Positions 38,898 through 46,652 of a stretch of DNA of 64,000 nt are shown piece after piece; position 1 is the stretch's first letter; each line of letters begins with the position of its first letter. The stretch lies in contig CBDFJL010000003.1 in the NCBI GenBank assembly GCA_965248495.1, forward strand, positions 1,116,001 through 1,180,000, written 5' to 3'. This stretch comes from CAUYXS01 sp965248495. Its GTDB lineage: Bacteria; Chloroflexota; Dehalococcoidia; Lucifugimonadales; Australimonadaceae. The notes under the pieces were generated by a model. It was not told the DNA's origin. It was given only the letters and a program-made list of their open reading frames with translations, and made no database searches. Made by a program: the position numbers and the translations under genes.

Positions 38898-39661
38898 GAT
38901 GAATCTCGACGCATCGAGGTGCCGGTTGCTCCCCCGGATGCTCCCCTGGACGCTCCAAGGTGGGCTCTCACCGTCGCCGGGTCCAGCCCGTCGGCCACCT
39001 GGTCGATCACGAGGCGCCCCGCTGCGAGCACCGCGACGCGATCCGCCAGCGCGAGCCCACGCTCGACGTCATGCGTCGTGAAGGCGACGCAGGCGCCGGC
39101 CTCGGCGACACCGCGCACCACCCGCTCGAGCAGCTCCACGCCCGTCTGGTCCAGTCCCGTCTCCGGCTCGTCCAGCAGCAGGACCGATGGCCGGTGGAGG
39201 AGCGCCCGCGCCAGCGATAGCCGCTTGCGCATGCCGTTGGACAGGGTGCGCGCGCGCTGGTCGGCACGGTCCGCCAGCCCAACGTCGGCCAGCAGCTCAC
39301 CGACCCGCGACGCGGCGTCGGGCACGCGGTAGAGGCGCGCGTAGAACTGTAGGTTCTCAGCGGCGCTTAGGTCGTCGTACAGCAAGCTCTGGTGCCCCAG
39401 GTACCCAATGGTGGCGCGCACCTTGCCTGGGTCCTTTCGCTGATCCAGCCCTGCCACGCGGATATCGCCGTGGTCCGGCGAGGACAGCGTCGCCAGGATG
39501 CGCAGTAGCGTGCTCTTCCCCGCCCCGTTGGGCCCGAACAGCGCAAGCGCGGTCCCCCACGGCACCCGCAAGCCAACGTTGGATAGCGCGCGCGTTCGCC
39601 CAAAGCTCTTGCTGAGCCCTGAGGTGGCGATGGCGTCGGTGGGCAAGGGTTCGGTGGTCAC
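38894..39661 (-). CDS. ccmA: Heme exporter ATP-binding subunit CcmA
   Basis: 255 residues from a GTG. ABC ATPase: Walker A GPNGAGKST, Q-loop GYLGHQSLLYDDL, signature LSNGMRKRLSLARAL (degenerate in the first residues, as is common in CcmA), Walker B VLLLDEPETGLD, H-loop AFTTHDVERG. First gene of ccmA-ccmB-ccmC-ccmD-ccmE. CcmF and CcmH, needed for heme ligation in System I, are not in the window. Confidence 0.93.
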   Translation of the reverse strand: MTTEPLPTDAIATSGLSKSFGRTRALSNVGLRVPWGTALALFGPNGAGKSTLLRILATLSSPDHGDIRVAGLDQRKDPGKVRATIGYLGHQSLLYDDLSAAENLQFYARLYRVPDAASRVGELLADVGLADRADQRARTLSNGMRKRLSLARALLHRPSVLLLDEPETGLDQTGVELLERVVRGVAEAGACVAFTTHDVERGLALADRVAVLAAGRLVIDQVADGLDPATVRAHLGASRGASGGATGTSMRRDSS

Positions 39662-39750
39662 GGCGTTTGGCGGCAGAACGGCTAGCGCCGCACGCTACAC
39701 TATGGGCACGCCCCACACTCTAGCGCAGACCGCGGCAAGGAGCTCACCGC

Positions 39751-40386
39751 ATGGACGCGATCGGCGACGGGTTCAAGAAGGCGGTCAACACGGGGAGCCT
39801 TCGACTGAGGGACCAGAACGCGGACCCGGCCAGTGTGCCGCCGCATCAGATCGTGACCGATAAGTTCCCTGTGATGACTTACGGGTCGACGCCCAACATC
39901 TCGACCAGCGACTGGAGGCTGCGTCTCTTCGGCTCCGTGGAGGAGGAGGTTGTGTTGGACTGGGACCGCCTCATGAGCCTCGAGCCCGTCGACGAGACCA
40001 AGGACTTTCACTGCGTGACCCAGTGGAGCCGCCTCGACACGCGGTGGGGCGGTGTCCGCGCCTCCGACGTCCTCGCGCTGTGCCGGCCAGCCGCCGAGGC
40101 GACCCACGTGATGCTCCACTGCCACGACGGCTATGCCACCAACGTCGGCCTTGACGTCCTTGCCGAGCCCGACGTTCTCTTCGCATCCACGCTTTTCGGC
40201 GAGCCGCTGCCGCGTGACCACGGCGGGCCGGTGCGCCTCGTCGTGCCAAGCCGCTACGGTTGGAAGAGCGCCAAATGGCTGAGTGCCGTCGAGCTCATGC
40301 CGCGGGACCGCCCCGGCTTCTGGGAGCAGCGCGGCTATCACATGCGTGGGGAATATTGGGCTGAGGAGCGCTTCGGCAGCCCGTAG
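39751..40386 (+). CDS. Sulfite oxidase-fold molybdopterin oxidoreductase
   Basis: 211 residues. Oxidoreductase molybdopterin-binding domain: LRLFGSVEEEVVLDWDRLMS, then DFHCVTQWSRLDTRWGGV with the Mo-ligand Cys88, and VPSRYGWKSAKWLSAVEL. The layout matches the short MsrP/YedY-like or soluble sulfite-oxidase-like family. No Tat signal or heme domain is visible, so it is probably cytoplasmic with unknown electron partner and substrate. It diverges from ccmA. Confidence 0.88.
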   Translation: MDAIGDGFKKAVNTGSLRLRDQNADPASVPPHQIVTDKFPVMTYGSTPNISTSDWRLRLFGSVEEEVVLDWDRLMSLEPVDETKDFHCVTQWSRLDTRWGGVRASDVLALCRPAAEATHVMLHCHDGYATNVGLDVLAEPDVLFASTLFGEPLPRDHGGPVRLVVPSRYGWKSAKWLSAVELMPRDRPGFWEQRGYHMRGEYWAEERFGSP

Positions 40387-40396
40387 GCAGTGAGGG

Positions 40397-40747
40397 TCAG
40401 GCCTTGGCCGGCGCGTCGGGCCCGGCCCGCTCTGCTTCGATGCACTCCTTGATGCGCGCCCGCAGGTCGGCGGAAGCGCTGCGGCGGGGCAGGTCGCGCA
40501 GCGTCAACACCGTGGCTCGGAACGTGGCGACGAAGGAGTTGCAGTCCTCGCACGACTCGATATGGCGGCGGAACTGCGACGAGACCGACTCCGCCATCTC
40601 CTCATCGACGTAGTCCGAGGAGAGCTCCACGATCTCCTCGCATTTCAGCTCACGTGAGCCGAATACCCGACGCAGCCAGCTTCCGTTCACGTTTCGCTCC
40701 GCCTTCGTCTGTTCTTTGTCTGGCTCGGGGCCGATTGTAGCCATCAT
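40397..40747 (-). CDS. zf-HC2 putative anti-sigma factor
   Basis: 116 residues from the first of two adjacent ATG codons after AGGAACGG; longer starts are possible. The zinc-binding anti-sigma signature is KCEEIVELSSDYVDEEM, then FRRHIESCEDCNSFV (H-x3-C-x2-C). The C-terminal helix (LRDLPRRSASADLRARIKEC) follows. No membrane helix is present, so this would be a soluble ZAS-type regulator. Its likely partner is the ECF sigma factor encoded divergently at 40926. Confidence 0.85.
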   Translation of the reverse strand: MMATIGPEPDKEQTKAERNVNGSWLRRVFGSRELKCEEIVELSSDYVDEEMAESVSSQFRRHIESCEDCNSFVATFRATVLTLRDLPRRSASADLRARIKECIEAERAGPDAPAKA

Positions 40748-40925
40748 CCGTTCCTGCGGCAACTTCGTCCGCGTGGCCGTTACCGGGCCCATCCGCTACG
40801 CCCATCCGCTACAATGCGGCGGCCCGCTCCCGTCCGGTACGCGAGTCCTTACGTGATTAGGATGCAGCGACGCGCCGGAGGATGCGAGGGCTGGCTAGCG
40901 CGCGGCCGAAGCGGGCCAGGGAACA

Positions 40926-41447
40926 ATGGACGACGAGACCTTCAGCAAGATAGTCGAGGACTATACCAACTACGCGTTCAACATCGCGTATCGGATGCTG
41001 AACAACGCTGCTGACGCCGAGGACGCCGTTCAGGATGCGTTCCTCTCCGCCTACCGTGCCCGTGACCGCTTTCGGGGTGAGGCGCAGGTCACCACTTGGC
41101 TCTACCGGATCGTGGTCAACGCCGCGCTTCAGAAGGTGCGCAAGGAGCGCAAGCCGCAGATCATCAGCCAGGCGGTGATTGAGGATATCGAGGTCGCCGA
41201 CCTCGGCCCCGGTCCCGAGAGCGAGACGTTGAACTCCGAGCTCCGTGACAAGCTCACCGAGGCCCTGGCACAGCTGCCCGAGGACCTGCGCGCCGCCGTC
41301 GTGCTCCGCGACGTCCAGCAGCTGTCGACGGAGGAGGCTGCCCAAGTCGTTGAGATCAGCGTCCCGGCGTTCAAAGCACGACTCCACCGTGGCCGCGTGC
41401 AGCTCCGGAACGCCCTGACCCCTTACGTCGGCGCGCCGAGGTCCTAA
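40926..41447 (+). CDS. ECF-family RNA polymerase sigma factor
   Basis: 173 residues. Region 2 (about 8-75) has YAFNIAYRMLNNAADAEDAV, QDAFLSAYRARDRFRGEAQ and TTWLYRIVVNAAL; region 4 (about 115-165) has LPEDLRAAVVLRDVQQLSTE and VPAFKARLHRGRVQLRNAL. It is RpoE-like. It is divergent from, not followed by, the zf-HC2 protein. A 13-bp tandem repeat (GCCCATCCGCTAC at 40787 and 40800) lies between the two genes. Confidence 0.94.
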   Translation: MDDETFSKIVEDYTNYAFNIAYRMLNNAADAEDAVQDAFLSAYRARDRFRGEAQVTTWLYRIVVNAALQKVRKERKPQIISQAVIEDIEVADLGPGPESETLNSELRDKLTEALAQLPEDLRAAVVLRDVQQLSTEEAAQVVEISVPAFKARLHRGRVQLRNALTPYVGAPRS

Positions 41448-41489
41448 CGGCGGCTCGGCGAATGGCTACAGGGTAGGGAGTAGACAACC

Positions 41490-41927
41490 ATGGCCATCGA
41501 CATAACCGCGGACGTCAACATCGGCCGGCCTCGCGCCGAGGTGGCGGCCTACGCTATGGACCCGGCCAACGACCCGGTCTGGCTCGGCGGCATCGTCGAA
41601 GCGCGCCAGGTGACCGATGGTCCATTCGGTGTCGGCACGAGGGTCGCTCGGGTCGCCCGCTTCCTCGGGAGGCGCATGGACTACACGCCCGAGATCCGCG
41701 AGTACGTCCCGGGTGAGCGCCTCGCGATGGCCACCGACAAGCCCTTCGACATGACCATCACCTACGCTTTCGAGGACCGTGGCACCGATACACGTGCCAG
41801 CGTGCGCGTCCAGGGTGAGGGCTCGGGATTCTATGCGGTGGCCGCGCCACTGCTCGGCCCGCTGGTCAAGCGGAGCGTTTCGCGGGACCTGCGCACACTC
41901 AAACGCCTGTTGGAATCGCGCGCCTAG
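41490..41927 (+). CDS. SRPBCC/polyketide cyclase-like protein
   Basis: 145 residues. START-like hydrophobic-ligand fold of the type IDITADVNIGRPRAEVAAYA, ARFLGRRMDYTPEIREYVPG and the C-terminal helix FYAVAAPLLGPLVKRSVSRD. The fold binds lipids or small hydrophobic molecules; no specific ligand can be proposed. It starts 42 nt after the sigma factor and could share its transcript. Confidence 0.85.
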   Translation: MAIDITADVNIGRPRAEVAAYAMDPANDPVWLGGIVEARQVTDGPFGVGTRVARVARFLGRRMDYTPEIREYVPGERLAMATDKPFDMTITYAFEDRGTDTRASVRVQGEGSGFYAVAAPLLGPLVKRSVSRDLRTLKRLLESRA

Positions 41928-41980
41928 ACCCGGGCGCAGCCGCCCGCAGGTGGCTGCTTTGCGTCGATTCGCGTGAGCCG

Positions 41981-42847
41981 CTAGATGTCGAAGGCGTCCA
42001 GTAGCGTCGCGACGTCGGTGTTCTTCGCCCGCCCCGTCAGCGCGGCGACCCTGCTGTCGAACGACGGACGTTTGCTGTCCTGGTAGACGACACCGAGCGG
42101 CACTCCGCCGTTCTGCGCGAGCGCGCGGGCCTGGGCCATGTCGGACGGGTCGTGGTCCTCGGGGATCGCCCACGCCGTCGGCTCGATGCCCTTGGACACA
42201 TTGCCTTTGAGCTGCTCGTAGTTGTCGTTGTAAGTCGTGCAGGGCGATGCGACGTGCACGATGGAGAAGCCGGGATGGTCCATGCCGTCGAGGATGTACT
42301 TGGCCAGCTCCCGCGGCTTGGACGAGTAGCCGGAGGCGACGTAGCTCACCCCAAGCGTCAGGTAGAGGTCGAGCGGATTGATCGGTGTCTCCATCTTCCC
42401 GTAAGGGGTCGAGCTCGTCACCTGCTCCGCCTCTGTGGTCGGCGACGCCTGGCCCTTGGTCAGGCCGTAGACACCGTTGTCCATGATCACGGCGGTGACA
42501 TTGAGGTTGCGCGCCGCCTGTGGGGCGATGTGCTCCATGCCGATGCTCAGGAAATCGCCGTCGCCCGCCACTACGACGACGTTCAGGTCCGGGTTGCCCA
42601 TCTTCACTCCGAGGGAGATGGGGAGCGCCCGGCCGTGGATGCCGTGGAAGCCGAAGGGCTGGTCGCCCTCCAAGAGGTGCACCAGGTTGCCGGAGCAACC
42701 GATGCCAGCCACGACCACGTTGTTGGCCATGGGCGTCTCGTACTTGATCATGTAGTCCTGCATGGCGAACTCGAGCGACCGGCGCACGCCGAAGTCGCCG
42801 CAGCCGGGGCACCACTTGAAATCGTACTCGGGGTTCTTCGCGCTCAT
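41981..42847 (-). CDS. korB: 2-oxoacid:ferredoxin oxidoreductase beta subunit
   Basis: 288 residues. The TPP-binding subunit: FKWCPGCGDFGV near residue 11, GIGCSGNLVHLL, VVVVAGDGDFLSIGMEH (Mg/TPP motif GDG) and IMDNGVYGLTKGQASPTT. With KorA it catalyses CoA-dependent oxidative decarboxylation of 2-oxoglutarate (or a related 2-oxoacid), reducing ferredoxin. The ATG overlaps the korA stop by 4 nt. Gene context with citrate synthase favours 2-oxoglutarate. Confidence 0.93.
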   Translation of the reverse strand: MSAKNPEYDFKWCPGCGDFGVRRSLEFAMQDYMIKYETPMANNVVVAGIGCSGNLVHLLEGDQPFGFHGIHGRALPISLGVKMGNPDLNVVVVAGDGDFLSIGMEHIAPQAARNLNVTAVIMDNGVYGLTKGQASPTTEAEQVTSSTPYGKMETPINPLDLYLTLGVSYVASGYSSKPRELAKYILDGMDHPGFSIVHVASPCTTYNDNYEQLKGNVSKGIEPTAWAIPEDHDPSDMAQARALAQNGGVPLGVVYQDSKRPSFDSRVAALTGRAKNTDVATLLDAFDI

Positions 42848-44562
42848 GCCTTTACCGCCTTCGCCTTTGAGGTTGCCTTGGCGCCGAGGCGCTCTTTGAC
42901 ACGCTCGGCCAGCTCGTTCGCTTTGAAAGGCAGGCCCGTGTATTGGGTGATTGCCTCCGCTTTCACGCCCTTTGAGCGCAGGACGCTCGCGAACTGTCCC
43001 AGGTAATTGAGCTCGGGGACCAACACCAGCGTCTTGGATCGTAGCTCTTCCAGCAGTGTCGGCGGGAGCGGGTTGAGGAACATCGTGTAGTACCAGCCGA
43101 CATCGACGCCGTCAGCCGTCAGCAGGTCGTAGGCCTCTTCGGCCGAGCCTTTGGAGCCTCCCCAAGGCAGCAGTGCGACACTCGCGTTGGTGTTCCGGCT
43201 CTCGTAAGGGCCATCGTGCAGCAACTCTAGCTTGGAGAACCGCCGATGGGTCATCTGTATGTGGCGGCTGCCCAAGTGCGTCGTGTCGCCGTAGCCGTCG
43301 TGCTCGCTCCCGTTGGCCACATAGGCGCCGGGGCCGCCAGGGATTGGCATCGGGGACACTTCCAAGCCTTCGTAGCGCAAGTAGCCGTTGGTGCCCGCGT
43401 AGACGGACCGCCCCTCTCCCTTGACCTGAGAGAGGTCCGGCTTGCGGATGTTCTGCGCGCGCTCCGCCAGTGAGTGCTCGCTGAGGACGATGACAGGCCC
43501 TTGGTAGCGCTCTGCCCAATTCAATGCCCACACGCCCGCGTAGAAGCACTCCTCGACCGTGCCGGGAGTGATGACGGGGACGCTTGAGTCGCCGTGTGCC
43601 GGATTGAGGGCGCTCAGGAGGTCCGATTGCTCGGTCTTCGTGGGCAGGCCCGTGGCCGGACCGCCACGCTGAACGTCAATGACGACGCACGGGATCTCGG
43701 CCATCCAACCGAGGCCGATGCCCTCGCCCATGAGGGTGAACCCCGGCCCGGATGTCGCGGTCATGGCCTTGCGGCCCGCGAAGCCCGCGCCCAGTAGCGC
43801 CGCGATGGCCTCGATCTCCGAGCTTGCCTGGTAGGCGAACTTGCCCTCACCCACGAGATTGCGCTCCATGTAGAGCAGCACTGGCGTGGCGGGCGAGATC
43901 GGGTAGCCAATGTAGAAGTTCAGCCCAGCGGCGATGGCGCCGAGACTCAACGCATCGTTCCCTTTGATGAACGATTGGGGGTAGTCGGGCTTGTCGGGCT
44001 CACCCAGGTCGGTGATGGCCGGCTCGTCAGCCATTTCAGCCAGGCCGAGATCGAGCGCCTTGTGGTTCGCTTCGATCACGGCGTCGCGTCCGGCGAACCG
44101 GGCGCTGACAAACTCTTTGAAGTAGTCCACCGGCATGTTGATCAGCTTGGAAAGCGCCCCCATCACCACCATGTTCGCGGCACGGGACTCTCCGGTCTGC
44201 TTCGCCAGTGCATCAAACGGGACGGCGATGGTTCGCCGTCCCGTGTCTGATGGGTCTGGTGTGACGGAGGGATCCAAGAGGATCACGCCACCGTCTCGGA
44301 CGTCGCCTCGATGCTCCTCGTAGGCGTAGTCGTTGAACGCCACGAGAATGTCTACTGCATCGCCCGGACTCTTCACCGGCTCACGAGAGACCCTGGCCTG
44401 GGTCCAGGTGGGCCCACCCAGGATCTGGGAGGGGAAGGTGGCGAACGTCAGTGCATGGTAGCCCACGGTCGTGGCCGCTCGAGCGACGAACTCGGCGGCG
44501 GTCACGACGCCCTGTCCGCCTTCGCCGGCAAACCGGACGACGAGCTCACGCTGACCAGCCAT
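42844..44562 (-). CDS. korA: 2-oxoacid:ferredoxin oxidoreductase, fused gamma-alpha subunit
   Basis: 572 residues from the ATG 8 nt after GGAGG; the 33 preceding codons are unconserved. The gamma domain is at about 1-185 (VRFAGEGGQGVVTAAEFVAR, FPSQILGGPTWTQARVS), then the alpha domain (GNDALSLGAIAAGLNFYIGY, PISPATPVL, MTATSGPGFTLMGEGIGL). The gamma-alpha fusion is the usual form of two-subunit KOR enzymes. Transcribed divergently from the citrate synthase gene. Confidence 0.94.
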   Translation of the reverse strand: MAGQRELVVRFAGEGGQGVVTAAEFVARAATTVGYHALTFATFPSQILGGPTWTQARVSREPVKSPGDAVDILVAFNDYAYEEHRGDVRDGGVILLDPSVTPDPSDTGRRTIAVPFDALAKQTGESRAANMVVMGALSKLINMPVDYFKEFVSARFAGRDAVIEANHKALDLGLAEMADEPAITDLGEPDKPDYPQSFIKGNDALSLGAIAAGLNFYIGYPISPATPVLLYMERNLVGEGKFAYQASSEIEAIAALLGAGFAGRKAMTATSGPGFTLMGEGIGLGWMAEIPCVVIDVQRGGPATGLPTKTEQSDLLSALNPAHGDSSVPVITPGTVEECFYAGVWALNWAERYQGPVIVLSEHSLAERAQNIRKPDLSQVKGEGRSVYAGTNGYLRYEGLEVSPMPIPGGPGAYVANGSEHDGYGDTTHLGSRHIQMTHRRFSKLELLHDGPYESRNTNASVALLPWGGSKGSAEEAYDLLTADGVDVGWYYTMFLNPLPPTLLEELRSKTLVLVPELNYLGQFASVLRSKGVKAEAITQYTGLPFKANELAERVKERLGAKATSKAKAVKA

Positions 44563-44660
44563 TGCAGATTCCTCCGCGGTAAGCCCGCCGGTGCCGCTGC
44601 CGGGCCGGCGAGGCTGGGTCAATACGCCTGAAAATCGGGAGCACAAACTCCGTGCTCTCA

Positions 44661-44689
44661 AGCGTACGCACCCCCCTGGGGGGTGTCAA
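44661..44689 (-). promoter_or_regulatory. korA promoter candidate with palindrome in spacer
   Basis: Minus-strand TTGACA (44689-44684), 17-bp spacer, TACGCT (44666-44661). The palindrome CACCCCCC-T-GGGGGGTG (44669-44685) fills almost the whole spacer, a natural place for a repressor or MerR-type activator. Confidence 0.35.
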
Positions 44690-44905
44690 ACGGAGGTTTC
44701 CACTCAACGACCGGACCGCCGGCAGGGTTTGTAACGGTTGGCCTAGTCCAAAGTGACGAAAACGGGCATCGCAGGCCGTGCCGCCACGGGAAACATACGC
44801 TGGGAGACTCGAGTCGACCAAATGGGCATCCAGCAGATAGTGAAGCCATTCACAGGCTCGCGCCCCGTGCGCTCCCAAGGGGCCAACAGGGAGCCGCGCT
44901 GGCGT

Positions 44906-44934
44906 TTGACAGAGACGGGGTCACGACTTACTAT
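44906..44934 (+). promoter_or_regulatory. Strong promoter for citrate synthase gene
   Basis: TTGACA (44906-44911), 17-bp spacer, TACTAT (44929-44934). Predicted transcription start near 44941. Confidence 0.65.
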
Positions 44935-45156
44935 TTGGCCGAATTTTCAGGAGGAGTCGTGGCCGCGGTGGCGCTTTCCGCGGTGCGCGAAGACATCTGG
45001 CGCGGATGTCGACTCGTTGTGGTGCTTTCGTTCCTTATTCCGCTCGCGCGAGCCAAGGACACGGTGTGCCACGCCGCCCCGCTTAAACGCTGGGTGACCC
45101 GTACGTCCGCGCCCCGACCCGCGCTACCGGAGTCCTATGGTGGAGGTACGGCCCGA

Positions 45157-46293
45157 ATGGTTCAAGAGATTGAGTTGAAGCGAGGGCTTCGTGACGTCTA
45201 CCTCGACACGACAACGTCGAGCAACGTCATCGGGGATATCGGTCGCCTCATCTATCGAGGCTACGATATCCACGACCTTGCCGAGAACTCCACGTTCGAA
45301 GAGACCGTCTACCTCCTGATCCATGGCCAGCTGCCCACCCAGAAACAGCTCGACGTCTTCGACGCCCAGTTGCGCGCCGCTCGAACACTCCCCGCTCCGA
45401 TCCTCGAAATCATCGACAAGATCAAGACGGCCCATCCGATGGATGTGCTGCGGACCGCCGTGTCCGCCCTCTCGACCTTCACCGAGGACGCGAACGACTC
45501 GTCGCACGACGCAGCTCTTCGCAAGGGAATCGAGCTCACGGCGAAGTCCCCGGCGATCGTGGCGGCGCACCATCGCATTCGGAGCAATCAAGCTGTCATC
45601 AACCCGGACCCCTCACTGAATCACTCAGGCAACTTCCTCTACATGCTGCTGGGCGAGAAGCCGGACGAGGACACCAACCGGCTGATGGACAAAGACTTCA
45701 TCGTCCATCTCGATCACGGGTCCAACGCCTCCTCGTTTGCCGCCCGCGTGACCGCCAGCACGTTGGCTGACGTCCACGCCTGCGTCGTCGCGGGCATCTC
45801 CACGCTGAAGGGTCCACTACACGGAGGCGCCGCCGAGGGAGTCATGAAGATGGCCCTCGAGATCGGCGACGAGTCGAACGTCGAGGCCTACCTCGATGAG
45901 AAGCACAAGAACCGCGAGCGCATCATGGGGTTCGGCCACGCCGTCTACAAGGCCGAAGACCCGCGAGCCCGGCACCTCCGCGAAGGCTCGCGCCTACTCG
46001 CCGAGAAGGCTGGCGATCCCAAGTGGTTCAGCATTCTCAGCAAGGTCGAAGAGCAGATGCAGCCCTACGCGGAGCGAGGCATCTGCGTCAACGTCGATTT
46101 CTGGTCGGGGTCCGTCTACTACCTATTGGGGGTTCCAGAGGACCTCTTCGTCTCCATCTTCGCGCTTGCGCGCATCCCAGGTTACGTCGTCCAGGTGATC
46201 GAGCAGCAGGAGAGGAACATCCTCATCCGCCCGCTTATGCAGTACACCGGCGCCATGGACCTTGAGTACGTCCCAATCGATCAACGCGGTTAG
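45157..46293 (+). CDS. gltA: Citrate synthase
   Basis: 378 residues, matching the short CitZ-like/2-methylcitrate synthase group. It condenses oxaloacetate with acetyl-CoA. Catalytic blocks: LDHGSNASSFAARV and LKGPLHGGAAEGVM, then the active-site His in GFGHAVYKAEDPRA and the Asp in VNVDFWSGSVYYLLG. The ATG has GGAGG 10 nt upstream. The frame stays open upstream to a GTG at 44959 that follows CAGGAGGAG and lies about 18 nt after the predicted transcription start, so an isoform with a 66-residue N-terminal extension is possible. Confidence 0.95.
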   Translation: MVQEIELKRGLRDVYLDTTTSSNVIGDIGRLIYRGYDIHDLAENSTFEETVYLLIHGQLPTQKQLDVFDAQLRAARTLPAPILEIIDKIKTAHPMDVLRTAVSALSTFTEDANDSSHDAALRKGIELTAKSPAIVAAHHRIRSNQAVINPDPSLNHSGNFLYMLLGEKPDEDTNRLMDKDFIVHLDHGSNASSFAARVTASTLADVHACVVAGISTLKGPLHGGAAEGVMKMALEIGDESNVEAYLDEKHKNRERIMGFGHAVYKAEDPRARHLREGSRLLAEKAGDPKWFSILSKVEEQMQPYAERGICVNVDFWSGSVYYLLGVPEDLFVSIFALARIPGYVVQVIEQQERNILIRPLMQYTGAMDLEYVPIDQRG

Positions 46294-46320
46294 TGCCGAC
46301 AACGTTCCAAGGGAGGGGAA

Positions 46321-46548
46321 ATGGCGACCACCCAAGAGATTCAGGACATAGGCGCAGTCGAGATTGAGGAAGAGGAGGAGGCCGACCACGGCCACCACTG
46401 GATGATCGAAAGTCCGAATGGCCCAACCAGCGTCGGCACGTGCAAAGTCTGCGGGGTCCTGCGCGAGTTCAAGAACTCCATCCAGATCACCAGCTGGGAG
46501 TCGGACGGCAACCACCTGCACCGCAATCAGGCGCTGGCGAGCTCCTAG
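46321..46548 (+). CDS. Small acidic protein with Cys pair
   Basis: 75 residues from an ATG directly after AAGGGAGGGGAA. An acidic N terminus (VEIEEEEEAD) precedes HGHHWMIESPNGPTSVGTCK and VCGVLREFKNSI: a His-rich stretch plus C-x2-C, probably a small metal-binding knuckle. No family name can be given. It lies 27 nt after the citrate synthase gene and is closed by a terminator, so the two probably form a transcript. Confidence 0.78.
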   Translation: MATTQEIQDIGAVEIEEEEEADHGHHWMIESPNGPTSVGTCKVCGVLREFKNSIQITSWESDGNHLHRNQALASS

Positions 46549-46575
46549 AGAGGCCAGCCTGACGCAGCGCCTCTT

Positions 46576-46606
46576 AGCGCCCCGCTCCGGCGGGGCGCTT
46601 GCGTTT
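46576..46606 (+). terminator. Terminator after gltA-small protein unit
   Basis: 10-bp perfect stem AGCGCCCCGC / GCGGGGCGCT with TCCG loop (46576-46599), followed by TGCGTTT. Confidence 0.75.
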
Positions 46607-46652
46607 CCGGCGGGGCGCGACCCCGCGCCGTCCAGGCGTCGATAATCCGGCC

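Larger units (their letters stand above)
44563..45156. other. Divergent korA-gltA regulatory region
   Basis: About 590 nt. It holds a near-perfect promoter for the citrate synthase gene (44906-44934), a weaker promoter for korA overlapping a 17-bp palindrome (44661-44689), and a stretch (44959-45156) that is in frame with citrate synthase behind a strong ribosome binding site. The 44690-44900 part shows no feature I can name. Confidence 0.5.
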
